Of a stretch of 45,378 nucleotides of DNA, positions 16,402 through 25,432 are shown one piece after another. How positions within the stretch are numbered: the stretch's first letter is position 1; the number at the start of each line of letters is the position of its first letter. The DNA is from CALZKI01 sp964567585. GTDB taxonomy: Bacteria; Bacillota; Clostridia; Lachnospirales; Lachnospiraceae. Under the pieces are notes generated by a model, which saw only the letters and a program-made list of their open reading frames with translations, ran no database searches and had not been told where the DNA came from. A program made the translations under genes and the position numbers. The stretch lies in contig CAZMND010000006.1 in NCBI GenBank assembly GCA_964567585.1, positions 1 through 45,378 of the forward strand. Reading direction: 5' to 3'.

Positions 16402-17931
16402 ATGAAAATAAGTGATTTCAAAAAAGTTTATCGTACATTTTTAACCACATTTTTATGTGCCACGCTCCTTATGGGTTGTTCGGGAAACGAACTGGATTTG
16501 TCTTATCTGACAGATAAAAAAGAAGAGCAGGTTTTCGACTATGAAGTACCAAAAAGCCAGCCATCTGTTTTGGTAAACCAGGTGGGCTATCATCCGGATA
16601 GTGTCAAGACCGTTATTTTTATCGGACAGGATATTCCGGAGAATTTCTCTGTTATAGACGAAAAGACAGGAGAGGAAGTTTATACCGGAAAAATTGAACA
16701 TAAGGGCTTCGGACAGGATGTCGGCATGAATACAGGTATCGGAACCTTTACCGATTTTGTCAAAGAAGGTAACTACTATATTTTGTGTGATACTATTGGC
16801 CAGTCATATCATTTTTCCATATCGGATATGATATATGACAGTTTGTTCACGGATTTATTAAAGGAGATTTCGGATAATCGTTGGCTTTCTTATCATAGTG
16901 AGACGGAAGAAACTTATCAGATCGATGAAACTACATCCATTGAAGTTTCCGGCGGCTGGTACACCCATCTTACAGAGGACAAAAAAGTAAGAGATGTAAA
17001 GACAGGCTGTGATACTTTGGTCAATTTATTGATGAGTGCCGAGCTTTATATTGAGGAACAATCGGATGCAGCGGGAATCAGAGAAAGTGGAAATGAGATT
17101 CCCGACATTTTGGATGAATCGGCTTATGAGGCACTGTGGCTACTTAAAATGCAGGATGGAAAAACGGGGGCTGTATACAGTGGTTTGACGGAAGAAAATG
17201 GAACTTTGAAGTTGGAGGAATCCGACATAGAGTCTTGCCAGCGTTTCATTATTGCCATGGCGAAATTTAGTTATTCCATGAAAAATTATGACAATGCCTT
17301 TGCTACGGAATGCTTAAGGGCTTCGGATGCGGCGTGGAAATATGTAGAATCGATACGAAACAGCCGGAAAGAAGAAGATAAGGCTTTGCAGGATGAGATT
17401 GATGAAAGCCTTCGATTTTTTGGCGCAGCAGAACTTTTTAGAGCTTCCGGTGCATATAGATATCATACAGTTATAAGGGAATATGTGCCCAATACGGCGG
17501 ATGAGAGCAAGTGGACCCAAGAAGAATATCTGGGTATTTACACATATCTTGGAACCAGACTTGCTGTCAGCAGAAGCATCTGCGAAGAGTGGATGAAACA
17601 GATTATGGATTTGGGCGAAGAAATTGCCGGTGACAGTAAAGAAGACAGTATGCTTGCAATATCGGTGGAAGATGGAGTATCCTGTCAGAATTTGTTATGG
17701 AAAATGACAGTTATGACAAGTATTGACTATATCATCGGTAATCACGAATATGATACAATATTGGAAAACAATTTACACTATCTGCTTGGAAGAAATATCA
17801 ATTCTTACAGTTACATAGCAGGTTATGGAAATGACAAAGAAATTAATAATGAAAACTTGAGCATTTCAGACGACTTGACACAAGTGTCAGCATTGATTTT
17901 TATAATAAGTGAAATTATTAGTAACAGATAA
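16402..17931 (+). CDS. GH9-fold lipoprotein lacking the catalytic DAGD motif
   Basis: A 509-aa exported lipoprotein (lipobox LLMGC, Cys26). Residues 53-140 form the immunoglobulin-like domain that precedes GH9 cellulases (VLVNQVGYHPDS, then GNYYILCD, YHFSISD). The rest follows a GH9 alpha-barrel: EIPDILDESAYEALWLLKMQ (232-251) is nearly canonical, as is LLGRNINSYSYIAGYG near the end. However, the GGWYDAGD signature with the catalytic base reads GGWYTHLTED (184-193), and the C-terminal acid Glu context is absent. It is therefore probably a non-catalytic carbohydrate-binding protein. It lies 40 bp before ddl, in an apparent operon with ddl and murF, which suggests a cell-wall role. Confidence 0.75.
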   Translation: MKISDFKKVYRTFLTTFLCATLLMGCSGNELDLSYLTDKKEEQVFDYEVPKSQPSVLVNQVGYHPDSVKTVIFIGQDIPENFSVIDEKTGEEVYTGKIEHKGFGQDVGMNTGIGTFTDFVKEGNYYILCDTIGQSYHFSISDMIYDSLFTDLLKEISDNRWLSYHSETEETYQIDETTSIEVSGGWYTHLTEDKKVRDVKTGCDTLVNLLMSAELYIEEQSDAAGIRESGNEIPDILDESAYEALWLLKMQDGKTGAVYSGLTEENGTLKLEESDIESCQRFIIAMAKFSYSMKNYDNAFATECLRASDAAWKYVESIRNSRKEEDKALQDEIDESLRFFGAAELFRASGAYRYHTVIREYVPNTADESKWTQEEYLGIYTYLGTRLAVSRSICEEWMKQIMDLGEEIAGDSKEDSMLAISVEDGVSCQNLLWKMTVMTSIDYIIGNHEYDTILENNLHYLLGRNINSYSYIAGYGNDKEINNENLSISDDLTQVSALIFIISEIISNR

Positions 17932-17971
17932 GGCGGTATTTTTGTAAGGACTGCTTTGAAAGGAAGGAAAA

Positions 17972-19003
17972 ATGAACGTAGTAGTTTTAGCCGGCGGTAT
18001 CAGCACGGAAAGAGATGTATCCTTAGTATCGGGAAAAATGATTTATAATGCGCTTAAAAAAAATGGTCATAATGCCATTTTACTGGATGTGTACTTAGGT
18101 ACAAATGAACCGGATATTCAGAATATTTTTACATTGGAAAAAGACTGGGTTAGCGAAATCAATCCGGTTCAGGACGAAAATCCGGACATTGAAAAAATCA
18201 AGGCCTTAAGACCGGATGGAGACAAACAATTTTTTGGACCGAATGTAATTACTATTTGCCAGAATGCGGACATTGTTTTTATGGCTCTCCATGGTGAAAA
18301 CGGTGAGAACGGTAAAATTCAGGCGTGCTTTGATTTGATGGGAATTACCTATACGGGAACGGATTATTTGAGCTCTGCGGTTGCTATGGACAAAGCACTT
18401 TCCAAAGATATTTTTGCAGTGTACAATGTTCCGACACCAAAAGGAATCCGCCTGAAAAAAGGTGCCACAGAATCTGAAATGGTTCCGTATCCGTGTATTG
18501 TAAAAGCATGTAAGGGCGGTTCCAGCGTAGGCGTATGTATCGCGAATAATGATGAGGAATATGCAAAAGCCAAGGAAGAAGCCTTCCGTTATGACGATGA
18601 AGTGGTTATTGAACAATACATCAAAGGACGTGAATTTTCTGTAGGTGTGTTGCAGGGAAAAGCCTTACCTGTTATCGAAATTGCACCGCTTCAGGGCTTC
18701 TATGATTACAAAAATAAATACCAGGCAGGTAGTGCCATAGAAACCTGTCCTGCCAATATTTCTGAGGAAAAAACAAAGGAAATGCAAGCTGTGGCGGAAA
18801 CAGTATTTAAAGCTCTTCGCTTGAAAAACTATGCCAGAATGGATTTTATGATGAGCGAGTCAGAAGAGATTTTCTGTTTGGAAGCTAATACTTTACCTGG
18901 TATGACACCAACGTCACTTCTTCCGCAGGAAGCGGCGGCTATCGGAATCAGTTTTGAGCAGCTTTGTGAAAACTTGATGAAATATTCATTAGAGGGAAAA
19001 TAG
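17972..19003 (+). CDS. ddl: D-alanine--D-alanine ligase
   Basis: ATP-grasp enzyme that joins two D-alanines for the peptidoglycan stem. The 343-aa protein starts VVVLAGGISTERDVSLVSG, has MALHGENGENGKIQACFDL (the HGxxGEDG-type loop), the ATP-binding YPCIVKACKGGSSVGV, the EQYIKGREFSVGVL segment, and the metal-binding end FCLEANTLPGMTPTSLLPQ. The length and motifs are normal. It starts after AAGGAAGG and is followed 16 bp later by murF, whose product uses the dipeptide. There is nothing VanA-like to suggest a lactate ligase. Confidence 0.96.
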   Translation: MNVVVLAGGISTERDVSLVSGKMIYNALKKNGHNAILLDVYLGTNEPDIQNIFTLEKDWVSEINPVQDENPDIEKIKALRPDGDKQFFGPNVITICQNADIVFMALHGENGENGKIQACFDLMGITYTGTDYLSSAVAMDKALSKDIFAVYNVPTPKGIRLKKGATESEMVPYPCIVKACKGGSSVGVCIANNDEEYAKAKEEAFRYDDEVVIEQYIKGREFSVGVLQGKALPVIEIAPLQGFYDYKNKYQAGSAIETCPANISEEKTKEMQAVAETVFKALRLKNYARMDFMMSESEEIFCLEANTLPGMTPTSLLPQEAAAIGISFEQLCENLMKYSLEGK

Positions 19004-19019
19004 TTCCCGGGAGATGGCT

Positions 19020-20399
19020 ATGAAAAATATGACTTTACAAAATATTGCAACTGCCTGTCACGGACAGCTTGTTTGTCAGGATGGGCAGGAACAAATCAAT
19101 ATAACCGGTGCCGTTTTGGATTCAAGAAAAGTGGAAGAAGGATATTTATTCTTCGCCACAAAGGGAGAAAAAGTAGACGGACACAGCTTTATCCCACAAG
19201 TAGCAGAAAAAAAAGCAGCTTGCGTGGTGTGTGAGAAGGCGCCTGAAAACGTAGAAATTCCATATATTTTGGTAGAAGATTCTTTTGTGGCATTAAAGCA
19301 GGTTGCTGCTTTTTACAGAGAAAATCTGACAATACCGATTGTAGGTATTACGGGAAGCGTTGGAAAAACAAGTACCAAAGAAATGATTTCTTCGGTGCTT
19401 TCGACCAGATATAATGTACTGAAAACCGAGGGAAATTTCAATAACGAAGTGGGACTTCCACTCACCATTTTACGAATCCGCGATGAGCACAAGGTGGCAG
19501 TAGTGGAAATGGGAATTAATCATTTTGGAGAAATGCATAGATTGAGCGAAATTGCCAAGCCTGACATTTGCGTCATAACCAATATTGGGCAGTGCCACTT
19601 AGAGTTCCTTGGCAGTAGGGAAGGTATCCTTAAGGCGAAAAGTGAAATTTTCGATTTTATGAATCCGGAAGGCTACGTGTGCATCAATGGTGATGACGAT
19701 ATGCTTAGCACGATAAAAGAGGTACACGGACATAAACCTGTAACCTATGGTATGACTATGAAAAATGACGTTTATGTCACAAGTGTAACAAGCAATGGTA
19801 TTTTAGGTTCAAATGCATCTGTTTATTTGAATGATGAAACTTTTGATGTAAATATTCCACTTCCGGGAGAACATATGGTAATGAATGCTCTGGCGGCGGC
19901 TTGTGTAGGTGATTTGCTGGGACTTAAGCAGGAAGAAATTGCAGAGGGTATTGCAAACGCAAAACCTGTAGGTGGGCGTAGTAATCTGATCGTTTTAGAG
20001 GACAGAATGGTTCTGGATGACTGTTATAATGCAAATCCTGTTTCCATGAAAGCAGCCATAGATTTGTTAAATCTGTCTAACACAAGAAAGGTTGCTATTT
20101 TAGGTGATATGTTTGAATTGGGTGAAGGTCAGGAAGAAATGCACAGCGAAATCGGAACCTATGCGGTAGATAAGGGTATTGATGTGCTTGTATGTGTGGG
20201 AGAACTTTCCCGCAATATGTTTGATGCGGCAATAAAAGCAAAAGCGGATACAAGTAAGGACATTCAAATTTATCATATGAATGACAGGGAAGAGGTTGTT
20301 CAAAAGATAGAGACAATTCTTGAAAAAGGCGATACTATTTTGGTGAAGGCTTCTCATGGTATGGGCTTTGCTGAAGTGGTGAAAGCGTTACAGAAATAA
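19020..20399 (+). CDS. murF: UDP-N-acetylmuramoyl-tripeptide--D-alanyl-D-alanine ligase
   Basis: Cytoplasmic Mur ligase that adds D-Ala-D-Ala to UDP-MurNAc-tripeptide. The 459-aa product has the three-domain Mur ligase plan: an N-terminal uridine-binding domain with AVLDSRKVEEGYLFFA, the ATP loop GITGSVGKTSTKEMI (about 110-124), NNEVGLPLTIL, the EMGINHFGEM segment, and the C-terminal VLDDCYNANPVSMKAAID. The ATG at 19020 is preferred over that at 19014 because GGGAG ends 6 nt before it. It is coupled to ddl upstream and ends at a strong terminator. Confidence 0.96.
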   Translation: MKNMTLQNIATACHGQLVCQDGQEQINITGAVLDSRKVEEGYLFFATKGEKVDGHSFIPQVAEKKAACVVCEKAPENVEIPYILVEDSFVALKQVAAFYRENLTIPIVGITGSVGKTSTKEMISSVLSTRYNVLKTEGNFNNEVGLPLTILRIRDEHKVAVVEMGINHFGEMHRLSEIAKPDICVITNIGQCHLEFLGSREGILKAKSEIFDFMNPEGYVCINGDDDMLSTIKEVHGHKPVTYGMTMKNDVYVTSVTSNGILGSNASVYLNDETFDVNIPLPGEHMVMNALAAACVGDLLGLKQEEIAEGIANAKPVGGRSNLIVLEDRMVLDDCYNANPVSMKAAIDLLNLSNTRKVAILGDMFELGEGQEEMHSEIGTYAVDKGIDVLVCVGELSRNMFDAAIKAKADTSKDIQIYHMNDREEVVQKIETILEKGDTILVKASHGMGFAEVVKALQK

Positions 20400-20442
20400 G
20401 ATATAAAAGATATATTATAAAATACGAAATAAAATGAAAAAT

Positions 20443-20490
20443 CCGTTGCGCGAGGTAGTGAGCTTCATACTCCGGCAACGGTTCTTCTTT
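20443..20490 (+). terminator. Intrinsic terminator after murF
   Basis: CCGTTGC (20443-20449) pairs with GCAACGG (20475-20481), followed by TTCTTCTTT. The rest of the 308-bp gap to the next gene is AT-rich. It contains a small hairpin, ATCCTTC/GAAGGAT (20570-20588), and a candidate promoter TTGCAT-N17-TATTAT (20528-20556) for the ORF6N gene. Confidence 0.85.
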
Positions 20491-20707
20491 ATGTATGAGG
20501 GGACGCATACGTGTTTTGTATTTGTGCTTGCATTTTACATATAAATATATTATTATCAGCCTATATTTTATCCTTCACAAAGAAGGATTACTCTATGAGC
20601 AAATCATATAAATCTTTTTTTCATTTTTATTTGGTGCTTCAACCAAAAGAATTCAAAACATAAAATTCGTTAAAAAACAGTAAAGTCAAGGCAAAAGGAG
20701 GATTTGA

Positions 20708-21721
20708 ATGGAAGAAAATACAGAGTTAATGGCAGTAGAAAATATATGCAGCCGAGTCTATATTATAAGAGGTCAGCAGGTTATGCTGGATTATGATTTG
20801 GCGGAGATTTATGGATATGAGGTAAAAAATCTTAACCAACAGGTAAAGAGAAATATCATAAGATTTCCGGAAGACTTTAGATTTCAATTAACTCGGGAGG
20901 AGATAGAAACCGTGAAATCACAAATTGTGATTTCACGAGAAAATAATTTTTTTGAGGGACAAAGCGGTGGTAGAAGAACATTACCTTACGCATTCACCGA
21001 GCAAGGCATTTATATGTTAGCAACTGTTCTTCGTGGTGAACTAGCAGAACAGCAGAGTATATTTATTATGCGTACATTCCGAGAAATGCGTCATTACATA
21101 AAACAGAATCAGCAGTTTGTTACCGAACCGGAAATGCGACTTGTCACAGCAAAAGTATCTGAAATATCTGTACAGGTTGCGGGAATTACGGATTGGAAAA
21201 AGAAAACAGAAAATGATATTAAGAATATTCAGAAGAGTATTGATACAATTAACGAAAATTTTGTGTCGGATAAAGATTTTAAGAATTTTGTTATATATAA
21301 GGGGCAAAAATTTGAGGCAGACGTGGCCTATATTGATATTTATCAGCAGGCAACTACAAGTATTTACGTAGTTGATAATTATATGAATACTAAAACTTTA
21401 GAACTCTTATCTCAAAAGCGACCAAACGTGGAAGTTGTATTGTTTACAGAGAATGGACATGGGCAAAATGGATTTTTAACAACAGGTGTGGTAAAAGATT
21501 TTGCGTGTCAATACCCACCACTTCGCATTAAGCCTAACCCGGATTGTCATGACAGATTGCTTGTTCTTGATTATGGATTATCTACAGAACAAGCATATCA
21601 TTGTGGTGCTTCCAGTAAAGATGCAGGCAAAAAACTTTGCGCTATAAACAAAATTGAAAACACAACAATGATTCATCCGGTCATTGATAAACTAATATTA
21701 GGTGCAGATAAGGCTATTTAA
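20708..21721 (+). CDS. ORF6N-domain DNA-binding protein with C-terminal PLD-like domain
   Basis: A 337-aa phage-type protein. Residues 8-130 are an ORF6N/KilA-N-like DNA-binding domain (VYIIRGQQVMLDYDLAEIYG, then NIIRFPEDFRFQLT, GGRRTLPYAFTEQGIYMLATVL). A helical linker follows (about 145-190). The C-terminal domain (about 195-330) resembles a single-site phospholipase D fold: SIYVVDNYMNTKTLELLS, then CHDRLLVLDYG with H281-D-R in place of HxK, then YHCGASSKDAGKKL. Such pairs are known in prophages and as solitary chromosomal genes, possibly with a role in phage or mobile-element control. A perfect 27-bp palindrome lies inside the gene at 20911-20937. AAAAGGAGG precedes the ATG. It converges on plsC with a 12-bp gap. 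Confidence 0.8.
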   Translation: MEENTELMAVENICSRVYIIRGQQVMLDYDLAEIYGYEVKNLNQQVKRNIIRFPEDFRFQLTREEIETVKSQIVISRENNFFEGQSGGRRTLPYAFTEQGIYMLATVLRGELAEQQSIFIMRTFREMRHYIKQNQQFVTEPEMRLVTAKVSEISVQVAGITDWKKKTENDIKNIQKSIDTINENFVSDKDFKNFVIYKGQKFEADVAYIDIYQQATTSIYVVDNYMNTKTLELLSQKRPNVEVVLFTENGHGQNGFLTTGVVKDFACQYPPLRIKPNPDCHDRLLVLDYGLSTEQAYHCGASSKDAGKKLCAINKIENTTMIHPVIDKLILGADKAI

Positions 21722-21733
21722 TGTATTGATAGC

Positions 21734-22465
21734 TTATCCCAATTTTCTGTTTTCTTCATACTTCTTCACGATAATATCTCTTACATAATTGCCGGGAGCT
21801 TTTTTGATTTCATCCGGCATTTCATCCAAAATAATCGGTTCACAGTACTCGATAGTTATGTGAGTTTTTTTGATCCACGGTATATGGTCTTCGAAAATTC
21901 TGTTTGTGTTTGTCAGAACAACCGGTACAATCGGACATTTTGCTTTTGTTGCAATTTTGAAACTGCCTTCGTGGAATGGAAGAGTCACATTCTCATCCTT
22001 GGAGCGGGTTCCTTCCGGGAAAATAAAAATTGAAATGCCGCTTTTTATTTTGCCAACTGCGTCAATAATCATTTTTGCCCCGGCCTTCAAATCTTTTCTA
22101 TCGAGGAAAAGACAGTTTAAATAACGCATCCAGGTACGAAGAATGGGAACCTTTTCAATCTCTTTTTTGGCAATGTAGCCGGTCAAACCGGGAACACGCG
22201 TATAGGTTGTGATGATATCGAAGAAGCTGTGGTGATTTCCCACATACAAAACAGCCTGGTCCTTCGGTACGTTTTCTTCGCCAATGATTGTCATTTTGAT
22301 ACCGCTTAAAAAGATAATAACTCTGAATGCCCATTTTACAATTGCCAGAGAGCTTTTCTGTTTAGCTTCCATATTAATTTTTCCGATAATCCATTCAATA
22401 AAAAACATCGGAATACTAAAGATTACAAATATCAGTAAAAATAACGCAACAATAATAATTCGCAT
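21734..22465 (-). CDS. plsC: 1-acyl-sn-glycerol-3-phosphate acyltransferase
   Basis: Membrane-bound enzyme that acylates lysophosphatidate in phospholipid synthesis. The 243-aa protein has an N-terminal membrane helix (about 3-28), a second hydrophobic stretch (about 44-56), the HX4D catalytic motif at H78-D83 within GNHHSFFDI, motif II LFLDRKD, motif III FPEGTRS and a closing IVPVVL segment. The start at 22465 has GGAGG 5 nt upstream; 15 extra codons upstream lack a ribosome site. A minus-strand promoter fits at 22496-22524. It is divergent from the PrcB-like lipoprotein and convergent with the ORF6N gene. Confidence 0.92.
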   Translation of the reverse strand: MRIIIVALFLLIFVIFSIPMFFIEWIIGKINMEAKQKSSLAIVKWAFRVIIFLSGIKMTIIGEENVPKDQAVLYVGNHHSFFDIITTYTRVPGLTGYIAKKEIEKVPILRTWMRYLNCLFLDRKDLKAGAKMIIDAVGKIKSGISIFIFPEGTRSKDENVTLPFHEGSFKIATKAKCPIVPVVLTNTNRIFEDHIPWIKKTHITIEYCEPIILDEMPDEIKKAPGNYVRDIIVKKYEENRKLG

Positions 22466-22495
22466 ATTGTCCTCCAAATCAAAGTGTCTCAAAAC

Positions 22496-22524
22496 ATTAT
22501 AGCCGACCAAAACCTTTAAAGCAA
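22496..22524 (-). promoter_or_regulatory. Promoter of plsC
   Basis: On the minus strand, TTGCTT (22519-22524) and TATAAT (22496-22501) are separated by exactly 17 bp, about 30 bp before the plsC start. The -10 is perfect; the -35 matches in its first three positions. Confidence 0.55.
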
Positions 22525-22583
22525 TAGGAATAGCTCAGGCTATTTACTAATAAAATATAAAAACAGGTTTTTTTAAGGTGCGT

Positions 22584-22991
22584 ATGAGTGGAAAAATGCG
22601 ACGAATTGCCATAGTGCTGACATTGGCTATAATAGTATGTTTTACAGGGTGTAAGGATGAGGAAAAAATAAGGGATTTGGATTTTACCGTAGTGTCAAGT
22701 GAGTGTATTCCGGAGGAGTTACTAACGGAAATTGAAAGTAAAAAGCAGGAGGAGTTCCAGTTGTCTTTTCGGGACGGAAATTATTTGTATTTGTGTGTGG
22801 GATACGGGGCAAAGGAAACAGGAGGATACAGTATATGTGTGAAGGATTTTTATCTGACGGATTCTTCCATTATTCTGGATACAACACTTCTTGGACCGAA
22901 ACATTCGGAGGATAAAAAAGTGTCGGGAGAAAGTTATCCATATATTGTTATAAAGACAGAATTTATTGATGCGGTAGTTATTTTTTCATAG
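22584..22991 (+). CDS. PrcB_C-domain lipoprotein
   Basis: A 135-aa exported lipoprotein: basic start, hydrophobic stretch and lipobox FTGC (Cys23). The C-terminal 60 residues, including VGYGAKETGGYSICVKDFYL, LLGPKHSED and ESYPYIVIKTEF, match the small beta domain of the PrcB C-terminal family, known from the protease-complex subunit PrcB in Treponema and many Firmicutes lipoproteins. The ATG at 22584 has AAGG 5 nt upstream. It ends 42 bp before sipL on the same strand, so it may be co-expressed at sporulation. Its function in Firmicutes is not known. Confidence 0.72.
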   Translation: MSGKMRRIAIVLTLAIIVCFTGCKDEEKIRDLDFTVVSSECIPEELLTEIESKKQEEFQLSFRDGNYLYLCVGYGAKETGGYSICVKDFYLTDSSIILDTTLLGPKHSEDKKVSGESYPYIVIKTEFIDAVVIFS

Positions 22992-23033
22992 GTGGCGACA
23001 TACAATTTAAACAAGGCAGAATGGAGGATTTGA

Positions 23034-24593
23034 ATGGAATTAGTACAAAAAAATATACATTTTAACCGTGTTGCGAAAGAAGCAAGAAATCAGATTACAA
23101 TAGAAGAGGATATCAACATTCCGGATACAAAAGAGGATATTGAGGACATTCTTTTTTCTAATTATAATGTAATGATTGAGGATGTAAAAACAGGAGAACA
23201 GAAGGTACATATACGGGGAAAAATTACGTATTCCGTCTTGTACAGATCGGAAGAAACCGGAAGTCTTTGCAGCCTTACGGGAAGTATTCCGATTGAAGAA
23301 CAACTCTATTTAGAAGGGGTGTCGGGCTCGGATAGGGTTATGGTCAGAACGCAGGTGGAAGATTTTTCTGTTGGAATGATCAATTCGAGAAAAATAAGTA
23401 TCCAGTCGATTTTGGAGTTATATGCATATGTACAGGAACTTTACGATGAACAGATAACAACAGGAGTAAACGGTGTAGAGTGTGAAATCTGTCAGAAGGA
23501 GTGTGATTTCACACAACTTGCAGTTTGTAAAAAGGATATTTTCCGTTTCCGCGAAAACGTTACCATTCCCAATAACATGCCAAACGTGGAGGACGTGGTT
23601 TTTAGCAGTGTGAAGGTAAGCGATATCGAATACAAACCTCTCGACGGACAACTGAGTGTACAGGGAAAGGTACAGGTGTTTGTTATCTATGACGGGGAGA
23701 GAGATAGCCGTAATCAGATGTATCAGACGACCATTCCGTTTGGCGTTATGATGGAATGCACCGGAAGCGGTATGAATATGGCTTCACAGATTTGTTACGA
23801 TGTGGTGGACAGTCAGGTGCATTTGGAACCGGATTTTGACGGAGAGGCGAGAAGCTTTTCGGTTGAGCTTGTTTTGGAACTTGATATCAAATTGTATGAG
23901 CCGCAAAAAGTAAACGTGTTGTGGGATTTATATGGGCTTCAAAAGGACTTACAACCAAACATTCAAACGATTGATTATAGTGTTCTGGGCGGACAATACG
24001 CAGGAAAAATCAAGACATCGGATAAGGTGAGAATGTCTCTTGCAGAAAATGCACAGGCAAAAGTAATCCATTCCCAAGGGAATGCGCTCCTGGAAAAATG
24101 TGAAATGACAAACGAAGGAATGGTGATGAAAGGGGTAGTTGTCGGTCAGGTACTGTATTCTATAGGTATGGAGGATGCAGAATACGGATGTAGTCAATTC
24201 ATACTTCCGTTTATGAAGACTGTGGAGGGAACAGCGGATTTTGCGGATAAGAGAGTGCAAAACAGTGTTACTCTTTCATGTCCGGATTTGCAGGTTTCTT
24301 TTGATATGGAAGGCAATATGGATGCGATGGCAAACGTTTCGTATAATCTTTTAATGTTTGAAAATGTGGCAGGAAGAAATATCACCGGCGTGGAAGTACG
24401 GGAAATGGACATAGAAAAATGCAATAATTTACCGTCTATGGCAATCTGCTTTGCATCCAAAAATGATACACTATGGGATATGGGTAAAAAATATTATGTT
24501 CCTCTTATGCAAATAAGACAGGTAAATCAGTTGTCAAGTGACGAAATAAAAGAGGGCGATAAAATATTGATTGTTAGAGGAATGTGTTCGTAA
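23034..24593 (+). CDS. sipL: SipL-like spore coat morphogenetic protein (SPOCS/DUF3794 and LysM domains)
   Basis: A 519-aa protein with repeated SPOCS (DUF3794) domains (about 30-135, 170-280 and 315-430; for example INIPDTKEDIEDILF and ITIPNNMPNVEDVVFSS-type openings) and a C-terminal LysM (about 470-519: NDTLWDMGKKYYVPLMQIRQVN, then IKEGDKILIVRG). This is the architecture of SipL, which binds SpoIVA and anchors the coat around the forespore in Clostridia. It is thus a mother-cell protein, and no signal peptide is present, as expected. GGAGG precedes the ATG. The next plus-strand gene is ispE, an arrangement also familiar in Clostridia. Confidence 0.85.
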   Translation: MELVQKNIHFNRVAKEARNQITIEEDINIPDTKEDIEDILFSNYNVMIEDVKTGEQKVHIRGKITYSVLYRSEETGSLCSLTGSIPIEEQLYLEGVSGSDRVMVRTQVEDFSVGMINSRKISIQSILELYAYVQELYDEQITTGVNGVECEICQKECDFTQLAVCKKDIFRFRENVTIPNNMPNVEDVVFSSVKVSDIEYKPLDGQLSVQGKVQVFVIYDGERDSRNQMYQTTIPFGVMMECTGSGMNMASQICYDVVDSQVHLEPDFDGEARSFSVELVLELDIKLYEPQKVNVLWDLYGLQKDLQPNIQTIDYSVLGGQYAGKIKTSDKVRMSLAENAQAKVIHSQGNALLEKCEMTNEGMVMKGVVVGQVLYSIGMEDAEYGCSQFILPFMKTVEGTADFADKRVQNSVTLSCPDLQVSFDMEGNMDAMANVSYNLLMFENVAGRNITGVEVREMDIEKCNNLPSMAICFASKNDTLWDMGKKYYVPLMQIRQVNQLSSDEIKEGDKILIVRGMCS

Positions 24594-24615
24594 AGAATAA
24601 ATTTATGTAAATAAA

Positions 24616-24647
24616 AAGCCGGCGTTGTAAAAAACGTCGGCTTAATA
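24616..24647. terminator. Bidirectional terminator between sipL and the convergent unknown gene
   Basis: AAGCCGGCGTT (24616-24626) pairs with AACGTCGGCTT (24633-24643), with A-rich sequence on the left and short T on the right. It lies between the ends of two convergent genes and can serve both. Confidence 0.8.
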
Positions 24648-24651
24648 ACTG

Positions 24652-25293
24652 CTACTGGGTTATTTGGGTAGTTTCTTCCTGAGGATTGATTAAGTTATCA
24701 AATTTCTCGAAAACTTTATCATATGTTCTCTGGCAGATATCAGGTAATTCGCCACCCCATGTTTTTTCTGCCTGTTTGAAACCTTTTTCAAAAGCTTCTC
24801 TCATTTCTTCTAATTTATCCTTGTCATCACCGCAAAGTGCAACGGCAAAATCAACGATACGGCTTGAGGTTGCTTCTACACCCCAGTAACCGTCTTCTGC
24901 GATATCAGCCTGTGCCTGAGCTTTTGTTGCAGCATCTACAGTAAAATTACCGCTGGATAAAAAAGACCAAATATCATTTGCCTGACCATAGGTTTCAGCC
25001 TGTTTGTTGATTGTACGAAGAACGATAGACTGTAATTGAGCCATACGTGCTTCTGAATCAGCTTGTAACTGAGCTTTGAGAGCCTGATTCTTTTCAAGTT
25101 TCACTGTTTTTTTATCTTCAATTGATTGTTCAGCTAATTCCTGGGCTCTTTTGCTAGGTTCATATACGACACCTTCTTTTGCGGCCGTTGAAGCTGCTTT
25201 CTCGGCTTCTTTGGTAGCAGGAGCTTTCGTTGTATATGCACTGTAAGCATCTGTTACGTTATTAGTTACGTTTGTAATTCCATTTACATTCAT
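24652..25293 (-). CDS. Conserved-looking soluble protein of unknown function (213 aa)
   Basis: A 213-aa hydrophilic protein with AAGGAGGG ahead of its ATG at 25293; the frame continues 15 codons upstream without a ribosome site. The N terminus is low-complexity and Thr/Asn/Ala-rich, followed by YEPSKRAQELAEQS, a charged helix and a compact C-terminal part (about 105-205) rich in aromatic residues (YGQANDIWSFLSSGNF, DGYWGVEATSSRIVDFAVAL, TWGGELPDI). There is no signal peptide or membrane helix. I do not recognise the family. The disordered start and Gly/Asn-rich opening recall surface or flagellar-associated proteins, but this is weak. Confidence 0.65.
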   Translation of the reverse strand: MNVNGITNVTNNVTDAYSAYTTKAPATKEAEKAASTAAKEGVVYEPSKRAQELAEQSIEDKKTVKLEKNQALKAQLQADSEARMAQLQSIVLRTINKQAETYGQANDIWSFLSSGNFTVDAATKAQAQADIAEDGYWGVEATSSRIVDFAVALCGDDKDKLEEMREAFEKGFKQAEKTWGGELPDICQRTYDKVFEKFDNLINPQEETTQITQ

Positions 25294-25432
25294 ACTTATC
25301 CCTCCTTGGTAGTGCATAAAGCTACTTTTTCTTATCATACACTATTTCGGCAAAAATTTCAAAAACTTTATAGATTTTGAAAAAAAGTTATAAAAAATTT
25401 TTAAAATATGCAATTTTTTATAAATATACAGG

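Noticed and set aside
16402..17931. An active GH9 cellulase.
   Set aside because: The catalytic DAGD motif and the C-terminal Glu region are missing although the fold signatures are kept.
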